Part shown: positions 27,046 to 35,324 of the stretch, one piece after another | How positions within the stretch are numbered: the first letter of the stretch is position 1 | Layout of the letters: the number at the start of each line of letters is the position of its first letter | Assembly (NCBI RefSeq): GCF_900111345.1 | Contig: NZ_FOGY01000004.1 | Location: 124,001-188,000, forward strand | From: Psychrobacillus sp. OK032 | GTDB lineage: Bacteria > Bacillota > Bacilli > Bacillales_A > Planococcaceae | DNA length: 64,000 nucleotides | Direction: 5' to 3' | Notes under the pieces: generated by a model | Told to the model about the DNA's origin: nothing | Databases searched by the model: none | Seen by the model: only the letters and a program-made list of their open reading frames with translations | Made by a program: the position numbers and the translations under genes

Positions 27046-27810
27046 ATGAATAAAAAACATTCAATCATAGTTGGGTTACTAGCAGGTGGGTTATTACTTT
27101 CAACGAATACAGCAGAAGCAGCAATGCCAACTGGCAATTCACATACTACTTCCAAGGCGAATACATCTGTTACGTATAAATGGCAGTCTCAGTATAATTA
27201 TAATTTAACTAACGTAGAAATTCAAAATCTTGTAAATAAAGAATTAAAGACTCTTAAACCGATTATTATCAAGAAAGCAACAGTAGTTAAGAAACCTGTT
27301 GTGATTAAAAAAGCACCAGTGATTAAGAAACCAGCAACTCCGGTAACACCGCCAGTGGCTCAAAAACCAGTAACTCCAATAACACCACCAGTAGTTAAAG
27401 AACCAGTAAAAGAAAATAATGGATCAGTACAAGTACCAGCTGCGATCCAACAAGTAGTAGATTTAACAAATCAAGAACGTGCAAAAGCTGGATTAAAAGC
27501 ATTGCAAATTGATACAAAGCTTACTCAATCAGCTCAAGCAAAATCTCAAGATATGAAAAACAAAAACTATTTTTCTCATACTAGTCCAACATACGGTTCA
27601 CCTTTTGAACAAATGAAATCATTTGGCGTTAGCTATAAGTCAGCAGCTGAAAATATTGCAAAGGGTCAACGTAGTGCAACGGAAGTTGTAAAAGCGTGGA
27701 TGGCATCTCCAGGACATAAAAAGAATATTATGAATCCATCTTATACACATATCGGAGTAGGTTTATCTGATAGTGGATACTACTGGACACAACAATTCAT
27801 CGGAAAATAA
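27046..27810 (+). CDS. secreted CAP-domain protein, copy 2
   Basis: This 254-residue paralogue of the gene at 25520 has an almost identical signal peptide (MNKKHSIIVGLLAGGLLLST), a shorter Pro/Lys/Thr-rich spacer (about 85-130, VIKKAPVIKKPATPVTPPVA) and a CAP domain that differs by only a few residues (AKGQRSATEVVKAWMASPGH). The start and SD are the same as in copy 1. Length variation among the copies lies almost entirely in the repeat spacer. Confidence 0.9.
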   Translation: MNKKHSIIVGLLAGGLLLSTNTAEAAMPTGNSHTTSKANTSVTYKWQSQYNYNLTNVEIQNLVNKELKTLKPIIIKKATVVKKPVVIKKAPVIKKPATPVTPPVAQKPVTPITPPVVKEPVKENNGSVQVPAAIQQVVDLTNQERAKAGLKALQIDTKLTQSAQAKSQDMKNKNYFSHTSPTYGSPFEQMKSFGVSYKSAAENIAKGQRSATEVVKAWMASPGHKKNIMNPSYTHIGVGLSDSGYYWTQQFIGK

Positions 27811-27817
27811 ATAATTT

Positions 27818-27858
27818 GAAAACCTACCAGGTTAATAACTTGGTAGGTTTTCGTTTTT
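27818..27858 (+). terminator. terminator after CAP copy 2
   Basis: The stem GAAAACCTACCAGGTT / AACTTGGTAGGTTTTC is followed by GTTTTT. Confidence 0.82.
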
Positions 27859-27928
27859 AGCGGTTTATTTGAGAACCAAATAATTTAGAAACAATAATTG
27901 TCTAGTAGGGTTATCATTATCTAATTAA

Positions 27929-27958
27929 GAATCTATAAAACTGTCAACAGGGTTCTAG
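27929..27958 (+). pseudogene. second duplicated tail of the 86-aa gene, before CAP copy 3
   Basis: Ten codons read ESIKLSTGF-stop, in register with EYINLSTEYRK of the parent gene, followed by a TTTTGTGGTTAATATAGCCA block similar to the flank of the other two tails. Confidence 0.65.
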
Positions 27959-28121
27959 AAGAAATAAATAAGTTTTGTGGTTAATATAGCCATTTTTTGA
28001 ACAGGTAAAGGTAGTTTATATTAACATTATCACTCCCACTGGATTCATTGGAATATTTTATAGAAAAAAATTCTCCGATCTTCTGTTTATAATAAGGGAG
28101 CAAAAGAAGGAGGAGAATAAA

Positions 28122-28730
28122 ATGAATAAAAATTATTCATTAATAGTTGGGGTACTGGCAGGAAGTTTGTTATTTTCAACACACTCAGCGGAAGCATCTA
28201 TGACAACTGGAAATTCAAATACCACTTCAGAAGCAAAATCATATGAGACACAAACATGGAACACTCCATTTAAATATAGCAATAGTAAACTTAAGGAGAA
28301 TGCACAGCAAACTCCTCAGAGAGCGGTAACTGAAAACAATGAAGAAGTAAAAGTAGGTTCCGTAATTCAACAAGTAATAGATTTAACAAATCAAGAACGT
28401 GCAAAAGCTGGACTAAATGCATTACAAATGGATTCAACACTTACACAATCAGCTCAAGTAAAATCTCAAGATATGAAAAACAAAAACTATTTTTCTCATA
28501 CGAGTCCAACATACGGCTCTCCATTTGATCAAATGGAATCTCTTGGCATTACTTATAAATCCGCAGCAGAAAATATTGCAATGGGACAACGTACAGCAGT
28601 AGAAGTTGTGGATGCGTGGATGAAATCACCAGGTCACAAAGCAAATATTATGAATCCATCATTCACACATATCGGAGTAGGATTATCTGATAGTGGGTTC
28701 TACTGGACACAACAATTCATTGGTAAATAA
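28122..28730 (+). CDS. secreted CAP-domain protein, copy 3
   Basis: This 202-residue paralogue has a signal peptide (MNKNYSLIVGVLAGSLLFST then HSAEA) and the same CAP domain (NQERAKAGLNALQ, NYFSHTSPTYGS, SPGHKANIMNPS). The Pro-rich repeat spacer is missing and is replaced by about 45 polar residues. Its SD is AAGGAGGAG. Loss of the spacer may place the domain closer to the membrane or allow free secretion. That is inference. Confidence 0.9.
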   Translation: MNKNYSLIVGVLAGSLLFSTHSAEASMTTGNSNTTSEAKSYETQTWNTPFKYSNSKLKENAQQTPQRAVTENNEEVKVGSVIQQVIDLTNQERAKAGLNALQMDSTLTQSAQVKSQDMKNKNYFSHTSPTYGSPFDQMESLGITYKSAAENIAMGQRTAVEVVDAWMKSPGHKANIMNPSFTHIGVGLSDSGFYWTQQFIGK

Positions 28731-28738
28731 TAAATTTA

Positions 28739-28766
28739 AAACGACGCATTTAAGCGTCGTTTTTTG
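28739..28766. terminator. bidirectional terminator between CAP copy 3 and the MATE gene
   Basis: The stem AACGACGC / GCGTCGTT has loop ATTTAA and a T6 run. Confidence 0.88.
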
Positions 28767-30117
28767 TTATCCTTCTTTGTAAGAAAATGAGTCTTGAAAC
28801 AAGCGTAATGGCTCCTAATGTAAGTCCTACGATTAATCCAATCCAGTAGCCAAAACGTTCAAATGACGTATAAGTCGCTAGGTAATATCCGGTTGGCAAT
28901 CCAATAACCCAGTACGAAATAATAGCCATAATAAACGTGACTGTTACATCTTTATATCCACGTAATGCACCTTGTACTGGTGCTTGAATCGCATCCGATA
29001 GTTGGAAAAGCGCTGCAAACAAGAAAAACTGAACTGTTAATGAAATTACATACTGATCATCAGTATAAATTGATGCAATTGGCTCTCGGAATATTAACAG
29101 GATAGAAGATGAGATAAAGCTGAAAAATACGGCAGTCCCTACACTTAACCAACTATAAGTTTTCGCATCTTTGTAACGTTTTGCTCCTACTTCATGACCT
29201 ACTAAAATGGTTGCCCCCATAGCTATACTAAGCGGAATCATGTAAAGCAAGGAAGTAAAATTCATTGCTATTTGATGCGCAGAAATGACTTCGGTCGAAT
29301 ACCTACTCATCAGAATTGTTACAGCTGAGAAAATCGTCGTTTCTGCGAAAAGCGCCAATCCAATAGGAACTCCAATTTTTGTTAGCGTGCCCATTTTTGC
29401 AAACGATGGTTTACTCCAATAATTAAATATCGTTAATTCTGCGAAAGGTTTATTTTTATAAATGATAAAGATTGCGATAATGAGGATAAGCCAATATGTT
29501 ATGGCCGATCCGATCCCCGCTCCAACTCCGCCGAGTGCAGGGAAACCAAACTTTCCGAATATGAATACATAGTTTAAAACGATATGAATTGGTGCCGATA
29601 ATAATGTAATAAACATGGAAACTCTCGTCTTTCCTAATGCATCGATGAAGGAACGAAGCACACTATATAAAAATAAGGGAATAAGACCAATACTCATCAT
29701 ATATAAATATTTCTTCGCAACTAAGCGTACACTATTTTCAAGGGGTATCAAGTTTAAGATGGGATCGATCAATAAAAAAATACCAAGAAAAACGATAAAT
29801 GCTAGTAAAATAGCGATATAAAAACCTTGTTGCACAAAGGTACGTACATCTTTTTTCTTTTTTGCACCGATAAATTGTGCTACAATGGGCGTAATTCCTA
29901 TTAATATACCAGTTAACCCGGTATAGACAGGAACCCAAATGGAGGATCCAATAGAAACACCTGCTAGATGATCAATACTATATTTACTTGTCATTAATAT
30001 ATCAAAAAAGGTCATTAAATAAAGTGCAACTTGTGTGATTAAAATCGGGACTACAATTTTAATCATATATTTACTTTTTTCGGGTAGTGTTTTCGTTTCA
30101 TGCATTTTGGCATACAT
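28750..30117 (-). CDS. MATE family multidrug/cation antiporter
   Basis: This 455-residue protein has twelve predicted membrane helices. It shows the MATE layout, with two homologous halves starting near MIKIVVPILITQVALYLMTFFD and LTKIGVPIGLALFAET, and family positions such as PVYTGLTGILIGITPIVAQF and FPALGGVGAGIGSA. It is probably a Na+- or H+-coupled exporter of unknown substrate. The TAAAGGATGT before ATG 30117 is the likely SD. It is divergent from murG, with 32 bp between start codons, so the promoters must overlap. Confidence 0.92.
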   Translation of the reverse strand: MYAKMHETKTLPEKSKYMIKIVVPILITQVALYLMTFFDILMTSKYSIDHLAGVSIGSSIWVPVYTGLTGILIGITPIVAQFIGAKKKKDVRTFVQQGFYIAILLAFIVFLGIFLLIDPILNLIPLENSVRLVAKKYLYMMSIGLIPLFLYSVLRSFIDALGKTRVSMFITLLSAPIHIVLNYVFIFGKFGFPALGGVGAGIGSAITYWLILIIAIFIIYKNKPFAELTIFNYWSKPSFAKMGTLTKIGVPIGLALFAETTIFSAVTILMSRYSTEVISAHQIAMNFTSLLYMIPLSIAMGATILVGHEVGAKRYKDAKTYSWLSVGTAVFFSFISSSILLIFREPIASIYTDDQYVISLTVQFFLFAALFQLSDAIQAPVQGALRGYKDVTVTFIMAIISYWVIGLPTGYYLATYTSFERFGYWIGLIVGLTLGAITLVSRLIFLQRRITKNDA

Positions 30118-30149
30118 CCTTTAGTTTTAAAATAGTTAGGAGATTATGA

Positions 30150-31226
30150 ATGAATAATAACACGATCGTATTAACGGGTGGGGGAACTGCTGGTCATGTT
30201 TCGTTAAATGAAGCAATTATTCCCGAGTTAATAAAAAAAGGATACAAAATCCATTATATCGGCTCACATGAGGGGATTGAAAGAACAATAATTCAAGAAA
30301 ATTTTCCAACCTTACCTTATCATCCGATTTCTAATGGCAAATTGAGAAGATATTTCTCCGTAAAAAACTTTTCCGATCCATTTAAAGTATTATTCGGTAC
30401 ATTACAGGCATTAAGTATACTAAGAAAAGTAAAGCCATCAATCGTTTTTTCAAAAGGTGGGTTCGTATCTGTTCCTGTTGCTATCGCCGCAAAACTTGCG
30501 AATATTCCGGTAGTCATACATGAATCAGATATAACTCCAGGACTTGCAAACAAGATTGCTTCTTCATTTGCGGAACATATTTTTACGGTGTTTGAAGAAA
30601 CACTAACCTATTTGCCGAAGGAAAAAGCATCTTCTATTGGGGCTATCATTCGTCCAGATTTATTTTTTGGCAATGAACAAGTTGCCGAGAGACTAACTGG
30701 TTTTCAAGCGGGAAAAGATACACTAATCATTATGGGTGGTAGCCAAGGCTCTGCTAAGATTAATGAATTGATTAAAGAAAATATAGATGCTTTAACAAGC
30801 AAGTTCCAAATTATTCATTTATGTGGAAAAGGAAATTTGGATACAACATTAATAGGTAAGCCTAATTATATTGCATTTGAATATGTAACGGATGAATTAC
30901 CTCACTTATTAAAGATATCGGATTATGTAATAAGTCGTGCAGGTTCAAATTCTATATTTGAATTTCTAGAGTTAAAAAAACCGATGTTGTTAATCCCTTT
31001 ATCGATTCATGCGAGTAGAGGAGATCAATTGTTAAATGCAAACTTCTTTGAGAACAAAGGATATGCACTAAAAATAGAAGAAGAGCATTTAACGACTAAA
31101 AGTTTTATGGATACACTATCCGATTTAGTGAAATATAAAGAGGAAATAATCGATAAACAATGCACTGCAGATTCCTCGAAAACACCGGATCAATTCACAG
31201 AGTTATTACTTACGTATAAAAAATAA
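30150..31226 (+). CDS. murG: MurG-type UDP-GlcNAc:lipid I N-acetylglucosaminyltransferase, stand-alone copy
   Basis: This 358-residue GT28 enzyme of the inner membrane face converts lipid I to lipid II. The N-terminal glycine loop is LTGGGTAGHV, acceptor side FSKGGFVSVPVAIAAKL and HESDITPGLANK, and the C-terminal UDP-GlcNAc site is IIMGGSQGSAKIN with SRAGSNSIFEFLEL. It lies outside a dcw cluster. Bacillales of the B. cereus type carry a second murG in such a place, so it may be a paralogue or the only copy; the window cannot decide. Confidence 0.93.
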   Translation: MNNNTIVLTGGGTAGHVSLNEAIIPELIKKGYKIHYIGSHEGIERTIIQENFPTLPYHPISNGKLRRYFSVKNFSDPFKVLFGTLQALSILRKVKPSIVFSKGGFVSVPVAIAAKLANIPVVIHESDITPGLANKIASSFAEHIFTVFEETLTYLPKEKASSIGAIIRPDLFFGNEQVAERLTGFQAGKDTLIIMGGSQGSAKINELIKENIDALTSKFQIIHLCGKGNLDTTLIGKPNYIAFEYVTDELPHLLKISDYVISRAGSNSIFEFLELKKPMLLIPLSIHASRGDQLLNANFFENKGYALKIEEEHLTTKSFMDTLSDLVKYKEEIIDKQCTADSSKTPDQFTELLLTYKK

Positions 31227-31262
31227 ATAACGACGCTTTGCCATTAAGTATTAAAAATAAAG

Positions 31263-31303
31263 CAGGAGAAGGAAATAACGGTATTTTCTACTCCTGTTTT
31301 TTT
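31263..31303 (+). terminator. terminator after murG
   Basis: The outer stem CAGGAG / CTCCTG and an inner 7-bp stem are followed by a T8 run. The rest of the gap to 31607 shows no feature. Confidence 0.8.
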
Positions 31304-31607
31304 CTATGATTAATTCAATTACTATCTAGGAAATCGATAGAAAAGGTGACTTCCACAGATTAGAAAAGTAGTTGAAAGTAGATCCGAGAAACTTGAAAAT
31401 TGTTATTCGGGATGTAAAACAATGAAGACAGAATAACAAGTTACCATTAAGTTAATTATATTTATGAGTTTCATTCTCTTGATCCTACATATTAGAATCT
31501 TAGACTTACTAAAAAGTCACTTGTAAAATTTTTCTTATTATAAAATCGAATATCCATGGTTATAAAGGAAAAACTAATAAAGATAAAAAATGAAAGGAGT
31601 GTTCCCG

Positions 31608-31751
31608 ATGAATAATCATAAACCACCACATGAGCAGTTCACAATGAAAGATAATGGTTTGACTTCAATGCAAGAAGTTTTATATCAAAAAGAATTTAAT
31701 CGTGCTGATAAAGCGACAACCAAGAAAAATCAAAATCAAAATAAAAAGTAA
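31608..31751 (+). CDS. small hydrophilic protein (47 aa), possibly YfhE-like
   Basis: ATG 31608 follows AAAGGAG with good spacing, and the gene ends just before a strong terminator. The product is polar, without a membrane segment: a central NGLTSMQEVLYQKEFNRADK stretch and a Lys/Asn/Gln tail. The LTSxQEVLYQxEFxxAD pattern reminds me of the small YfhE family of Bacillus, but this is from memory and uncertain. Confidence 0.6.
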   Translation: MNNHKPPHEQFTMKDNGLTSMQEVLYQKEFNRADKATTKKNQNQNKK

Positions 31752-31760
31752 ACATCTTAA

Positions 31761-31800
31761 TGAACTCCGGTATAGGCAACATACTCGGAGTTCATTTTTT
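31761..31800 (+). terminator. terminator after the 47-aa gene
   Basis: The stem TGAACTCCG / CGGAGTTCA has a 16-nt loop and a T6 run. The following 160 bp up to the next hairpin are featureless. Confidence 0.85.
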
Positions 31801-31962
31801 TAGCTCCTATATATCATTTAAATAATCCTTTCGATTTATTCATTTTTAATTCTAAAAGGTTATTGTTCAGTGAAATCTCTTCAAGCTGATATATAACGAT
31901 TACTATAGTATCAATAGAGTAGGAGGGTTTGTGCGTATTACATAACTAAGAAATTAAACAAA

Positions 31963-31991
31963 AGCAGCGCCTCCATAACAGAGGTGCTGCT
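31963..31991 (-). terminator. terminator of the GNAT gene
   Basis: The stem AGCAGCGCCTC / GAGGTGCTGCT; on the minus strand it is followed by TTTTGTTT. Confidence 0.78.
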
Positions 31992-32061
31992 TACATATTT
32001 CTATAACTACCTTGACCAGTTAATAAATATTATTTTAATATCAAAACTTCCGCATTTCAAA

Positions 32062-32607
32062 TTACATCGCTTGTTCTTCTTCGTTGTTTTGTTGCATCAT
32101 CACTAAATGGAACAAATCTTTTGGAATATAGTACAAATCATAAACTTCTTGTTTTTTGTTAATCTCCGCATAAATAGAAGGATGTGATTCGTTTGCTTTA
32201 ATCGTGTAAGGAAGTTTTTCCGCAGCACGAATACTTTTTGGATTCGTTTTACGAATGCGTAAAAACACAGTTTGAATATCTAGCTCGAAAAAAAGCTCTT
32301 CGAGAAATTGTTCTTTTGCTTTTTTATTGTAACCAAGCCCTTGGAATTGAGTACCAATCCATGTACCTAGAAAACCAGCTCCATCTTCAATATCAAATAA
32401 ATTAATCGTACCAATTGGTTGACCAAAATCACTAATAATCGTACGAGTAATGACAGTACCAGCTTCCTCTTCTGCCATTATTTGTTTTGTTGAGAACCAA
32501 TATTCATCCACTGAATATGCTTTATGGCGTACAAAAGGCAATACAGTTGGATCAGACATAAGTTCATAGAGAGAAGTACATTCATGCAAATCTCGTTTTT
32601 TTATCAA
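32062..32607 (-). CDS. GNAT family N-acetyltransferase
   Basis: This 181-residue acetyltransferase is of the RimJ/RimL-like branch. The N-terminal IKKRDLHECTSLYELMSDP starts the fold, the central strand reads GQPIGTINLFDI, and the acetyl-CoA loop region is GAGFLGTWIGTQFQGLGYNKK, with SIRAAEKLPYTI near the end. The substrate is unknown. The start is TTG at 32607, with AGGGGG about 9 bases upstream. The mRNA leader would follow the tRNA-like element, about 85 bp upstream on the same strand. Confidence 0.85.
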   Translation of the reverse strand: MIKKRDLHECTSLYELMSDPTVLPFVRHKAYSVDEYWFSTKQIMAEEEAGTVITRTIISDFGQPIGTINLFDIEDGAGFLGTWIGTQFQGLGYNKKAKEQFLEELFFELDIQTVFLRIRKTNPKSIRAAEKLPYTIKANESHPSIYAEINKKQEVYDLYYIPKDLFHLVMMQQNNEEEQAM

Positions 32608-32689
32608 AAAAAGCGCCCCCTAAAGAAACCAATAAATGAGCATAATCATCCTAGGTCCCTGAAATTTTTCATTTCGAATTGCATAAAAA

Positions 32690-32760
32690 ATTTCGGGGTA
32701 GGAATCGAACCTACTAGGACCAGCTCAAAACTGGTGGCGCACCATTTGCCTTCCCTCGGC
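32690..32760 (-). ncRNA. tRNA-like RNA or tRNA pseudogene (anticodon-loop UUG)
   Basis: The minus strand folds as a near-complete tRNA body. The T arm is GTAGG-TTCGATT-CCTAC, the variable loop has 4 nt, and the anticodon arm is ACCAG-TTTTGAG-CTGGT, which would expose UUG (Gln). The 3-bp D stem GGC/GCC has a 9-nt loop containing GG. The acceptor stem is defective: only GGG/CCC pairs next to the T arm, the other four positions do not, and no CCA follows; instead there is GAAATTTTTT. There is no unpaired residue between the D and anticodon stems. A perfect hairpin, GGCAAAG-TTAA-CTTTGCC (32758-32775), precedes it. Confidence 0.6.
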
Positions 32761-32954
32761 AAAGTTAACTTTGCCTTATAAAATTATTTGCATTAATAAT
32801 ATACTTTGTTTTTGCCTTTTTGCATAGTCTTAAATCATGTCTATTTTATTAATTTTTCGTAAAGAATATAATCTAAATACTTGTATGTTGAACACTAAAT
32901 ACATATGATTATAGGATATAAGTACGTAAATGCGATAGGAGTTTGTTTAAGAAA

Positions 32955-34622
32955 ATGTCTTACCCAATTATTACGAAAGAACAATTCCATTTATTATATG
33001 ATTTAACAGACGAATATGTGTTTTTTATGCGTCAAGAAGAAAATACTTTTGTCTATGAATATATCAATAAAAAAGCGGAAGAAGTCTTTACTGAAAATCC
33101 ACGCGGCAAGCGATTAGAACAATGTTTCAATGATTTTCACTGTAAAACGATTCTCTATTATTACAATCGAGCGCATACGCTTAAACAAGCCGTTTCTTAT
33201 CAAGATCATCATTGCGTAAAAGGCGCAACATTTGTTAATGAAACGTCAGTAATTCCGATAATTGATGAAGACAATGTATATATTCTAGCAACAACAAAAG
33301 AAGTGATCAAAACAAAAGAATTGCAAGAGTCAACTTATATATTAGAGAGTTATCGTAAAGGTGTAAATGATGCAGCACTTGTCGCAATGACAAATGAAGA
33401 TGGTATGATTGTAATGGTAAATGAGTTATTCGAAACGACTTCCAAGTTCAGAAAAGAGGAGTTAATTGGAAAATCATTTTGGATGATTAATTCTAACTAT
33501 CATGAAGAGCGTTTTTTTGAACAGATGTGGGAGACGATCCGAAAAGGAGATATTTGGAGAGGCCAAATACGTAATAGAACGAAATATGGCTCCTTCTATT
33601 GGGTGGATGCTACCATAATTCCAATTACTAATTATACAGGGAAAATTGAGAAATATTTAACCATTCAATTTGATAATACGGAAAAGAAACGGATCATGAC
33701 CGAATTACGTAATATTGAACGTTCATTCAAACTGATAACAGAACATTCCAACGATTTAATCGCTATTACGGATGAAGAGGGGTATTTGCTTTATTCATCT
33801 CCAAGTCACGAAGCTATTTTGAATTATGAAAAAGAAGAGTTGCTCGGAACCTATTATTTGCAGTTGATCGCGAAAGAATCTACATATCTAATTGAAAATA
33901 TGGAGATGTCTCTAAATCAGGAAAAAAACAACAAAATACGCACTGAGCTTCTTTTAAAAACAAAAGACGGGTCCACTATATGGACGGATACAACTATTAC
34001 GACTGTACAAAGTACAGTGGATGATCAAGAAGAAAAGTGGTTTGTTTTTGTATCTAGGGAGATTACGGAAAAGCGTGCGTTAGAGGAACAGCTGAAATTT
34101 TTAGCGTTCCATGATAGTTTGACGGGATTACCAAACCGACGTATGTTCTATGAAAATATGCTAGAAGCTATACGATTAGCATCTGAAAAGAATACAAATA
34201 TTGGATTACTATATATAGACGGTGATAATTTTAAAGAAGTTAACGATCAGTTTGGGCATGATATGGGAGATCGTTTTTTAAAACATTTTGCAGAAAAGTT
34301 AGAACAAAGTATTCAACAACAATATAAAATATACCGGTTTGGCGGGGATGAATTTATCATTGTAATAGAACAAATTAATGATTATATGGATGGGAAAAGT
34401 GTAATGCTTGAATCAATCATACAATCGATACAAGATACATTCAAAATAGGTTGGATGATCGATGCCATTCATTTTACACCAACCATCTCGATAGGCGTTT
34501 CTATCTTTCCGCATGATGGCTCTACTATCAATGAACTGCTAGAGAATGCAGACTTGGCATTGTATGAGGCCAAGAAACTTGGTAAAAATAATTTTGTATA
34601 TACTAGTGCCGTTCATACTTAG
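32955..34622 (+). CDS. PAS-PAS-PAS-GGDEF diguanylate cyclase
   Basis: This 555-residue soluble protein has three PAS-like sensor domains (about 8-120, 130-250, 258-380) and a C-terminal GGDEF domain (about 385-555). The active-site motif GGDEF is intact (YRFGGDEFIIVIE), and the substrate-site motif reads LLYIDGDNFKEVNDQFGHD. I see no RxxD inhibitory I-site just before GGDEF and no EAL domain. It should make c-di-GMP in response to a cytosolic signal. The start is uncertain: ATG 32955 lies 13 bases after AGGAG, and TTG 32943 only 2 bases after it. Confidence 0.9.
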   Translation: MSYPIITKEQFHLLYDLTDEYVFFMRQEENTFVYEYINKKAEEVFTENPRGKRLEQCFNDFHCKTILYYYNRAHTLKQAVSYQDHHCVKGATFVNETSVIPIIDEDNVYILATTKEVIKTKELQESTYILESYRKGVNDAALVAMTNEDGMIVMVNELFETTSKFRKEELIGKSFWMINSNYHEERFFEQMWETIRKGDIWRGQIRNRTKYGSFYWVDATIIPITNYTGKIEKYLTIQFDNTEKKRIMTELRNIERSFKLITEHSNDLIAITDEEGYLLYSSPSHEAILNYEKEELLGTYYLQLIAKESTYLIENMEMSLNQEKNNKIRTELLLKTKDGSTIWTDTTITTVQSTVDDQEEKWFVFVSREITEKRALEEQLKFLAFHDSLTGLPNRRMFYENMLEAIRLASEKNTNIGLLYIDGDNFKEVNDQFGHDMGDRFLKHFAEKLEQSIQQQYKIYRFGGDEFIIVIEQINDYMDGKSVMLESIIQSIQDTFKIGWMIDAIHFTPTISIGVSIFPHDGSTINELLENADLALYEAKKLGKNNFVYTSAVHT

Positions 34623-34638
34623 CATGAACGGCATTTTT
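34607..34638 (+). terminator. terminator after the GGDEF gene
   Basis: The stem TGCCGTTCAT / ATGAACGGCA overlaps the last codons of the gene and has a T5 run. It separates the gene from the two-component operon. Confidence 0.82.
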
Positions 34639-34652
34639 GAAAGGATTTGTCT

Positions 34653-35324
34653 ATGTTGAAGCGCCATATTTTACTTATAGAAGACGAGATAAATATCGCT
34701 AAATTTGTAGAGTTAGAATTGAAACATGAAAATTTTTTTGTAACAGTTTCTCATGATGGTAGGGAAGGAGCAGAGCTTGCATTATCGAATGAATATGACT
34801 TGATGTTAATAGACGTTATGCTTCCAAATTTAAATGGTTTGGAAATTTGTCGTAGGATTCGACGGAGAAAAGAAACTCCAATTATTTTAATAACGGCAAG
34901 AGATGCCATAATCGACCGAGTTTCAGGTTTAGAAGCTGGGGCTGATGATTATGTTGTCAAGCCATTTGCAATCGAAGAATTATTAGCACGAATACGCGCG
35001 ATTTTAAGACGAGTAGAACGTCCAATCATAAATGATCTGACGATTAATCATTTTACAATTGACCAAAAAGCACATCAAGTATTCTACCTGGATAAAGAAA
35101 TCTTACTAACGAAGACAGAGTATGATTTGCTCGTCTTTTTTATGGAGAATAATAATATCGTCTTAACAAGAGATGTCATCCTGGAGAAAGTTTGGGGCTA
35201 TGAAACAGAAGTAGAAACGAATGTCGTTGATGTATATATCCGGCATTTGAGAAAAAAGTTACCAGAAGAAATTGCTTCACTCATTGAAACCGTTCGTGGA
35301 GTTGGATATGTGATGCGCACATGA
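34653..35324 (+). CDS. OmpR-family response regulator
   Basis: This 223-residue protein has a receiver domain with acidic pocket EDE (about 10-12), phospho-acceptor Asp54 in [13 protein letters not shown] and Lys in DDYVVKPF. A winged-helix output domain (about 125-223) ends [12 protein letters not shown] and [11 protein letters not shown]. It resembles ArlR/CovR-type regulators. ATG 34653 is chosen over the TTG two codons upstream because AAAGGA is 8 bases upstream. It overlaps the kinase gene by 4 bp. Confidence 0.94.
   Translation: MLKRHILLIEDEINIAKFVELELKHENFFVTVSHDGREGAELALSNEYDLMLIDVMLPNLNGLEICRRIRRRKETPIILITARDAIIDRVSGLEAGADDYVVKPFAIEELLARIRAILRRVERPIINDLTINHFTIDQKAHQVFYLDKEILLTKTEYDLLVFFMENNNIVLTRDVILEKVWGYETEVETNVVDVYIRHLRKKLPEEIASLIETVRGVGYVMRT

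Noticed and set aside
32524-32781. Plus-strand 85-codon frame containing GVGIEPTRTS
   Set aside because: Such peptides are typical antisense reads of tRNA genes. The stretch is better explained by the tRNA-like element on the minus strand.
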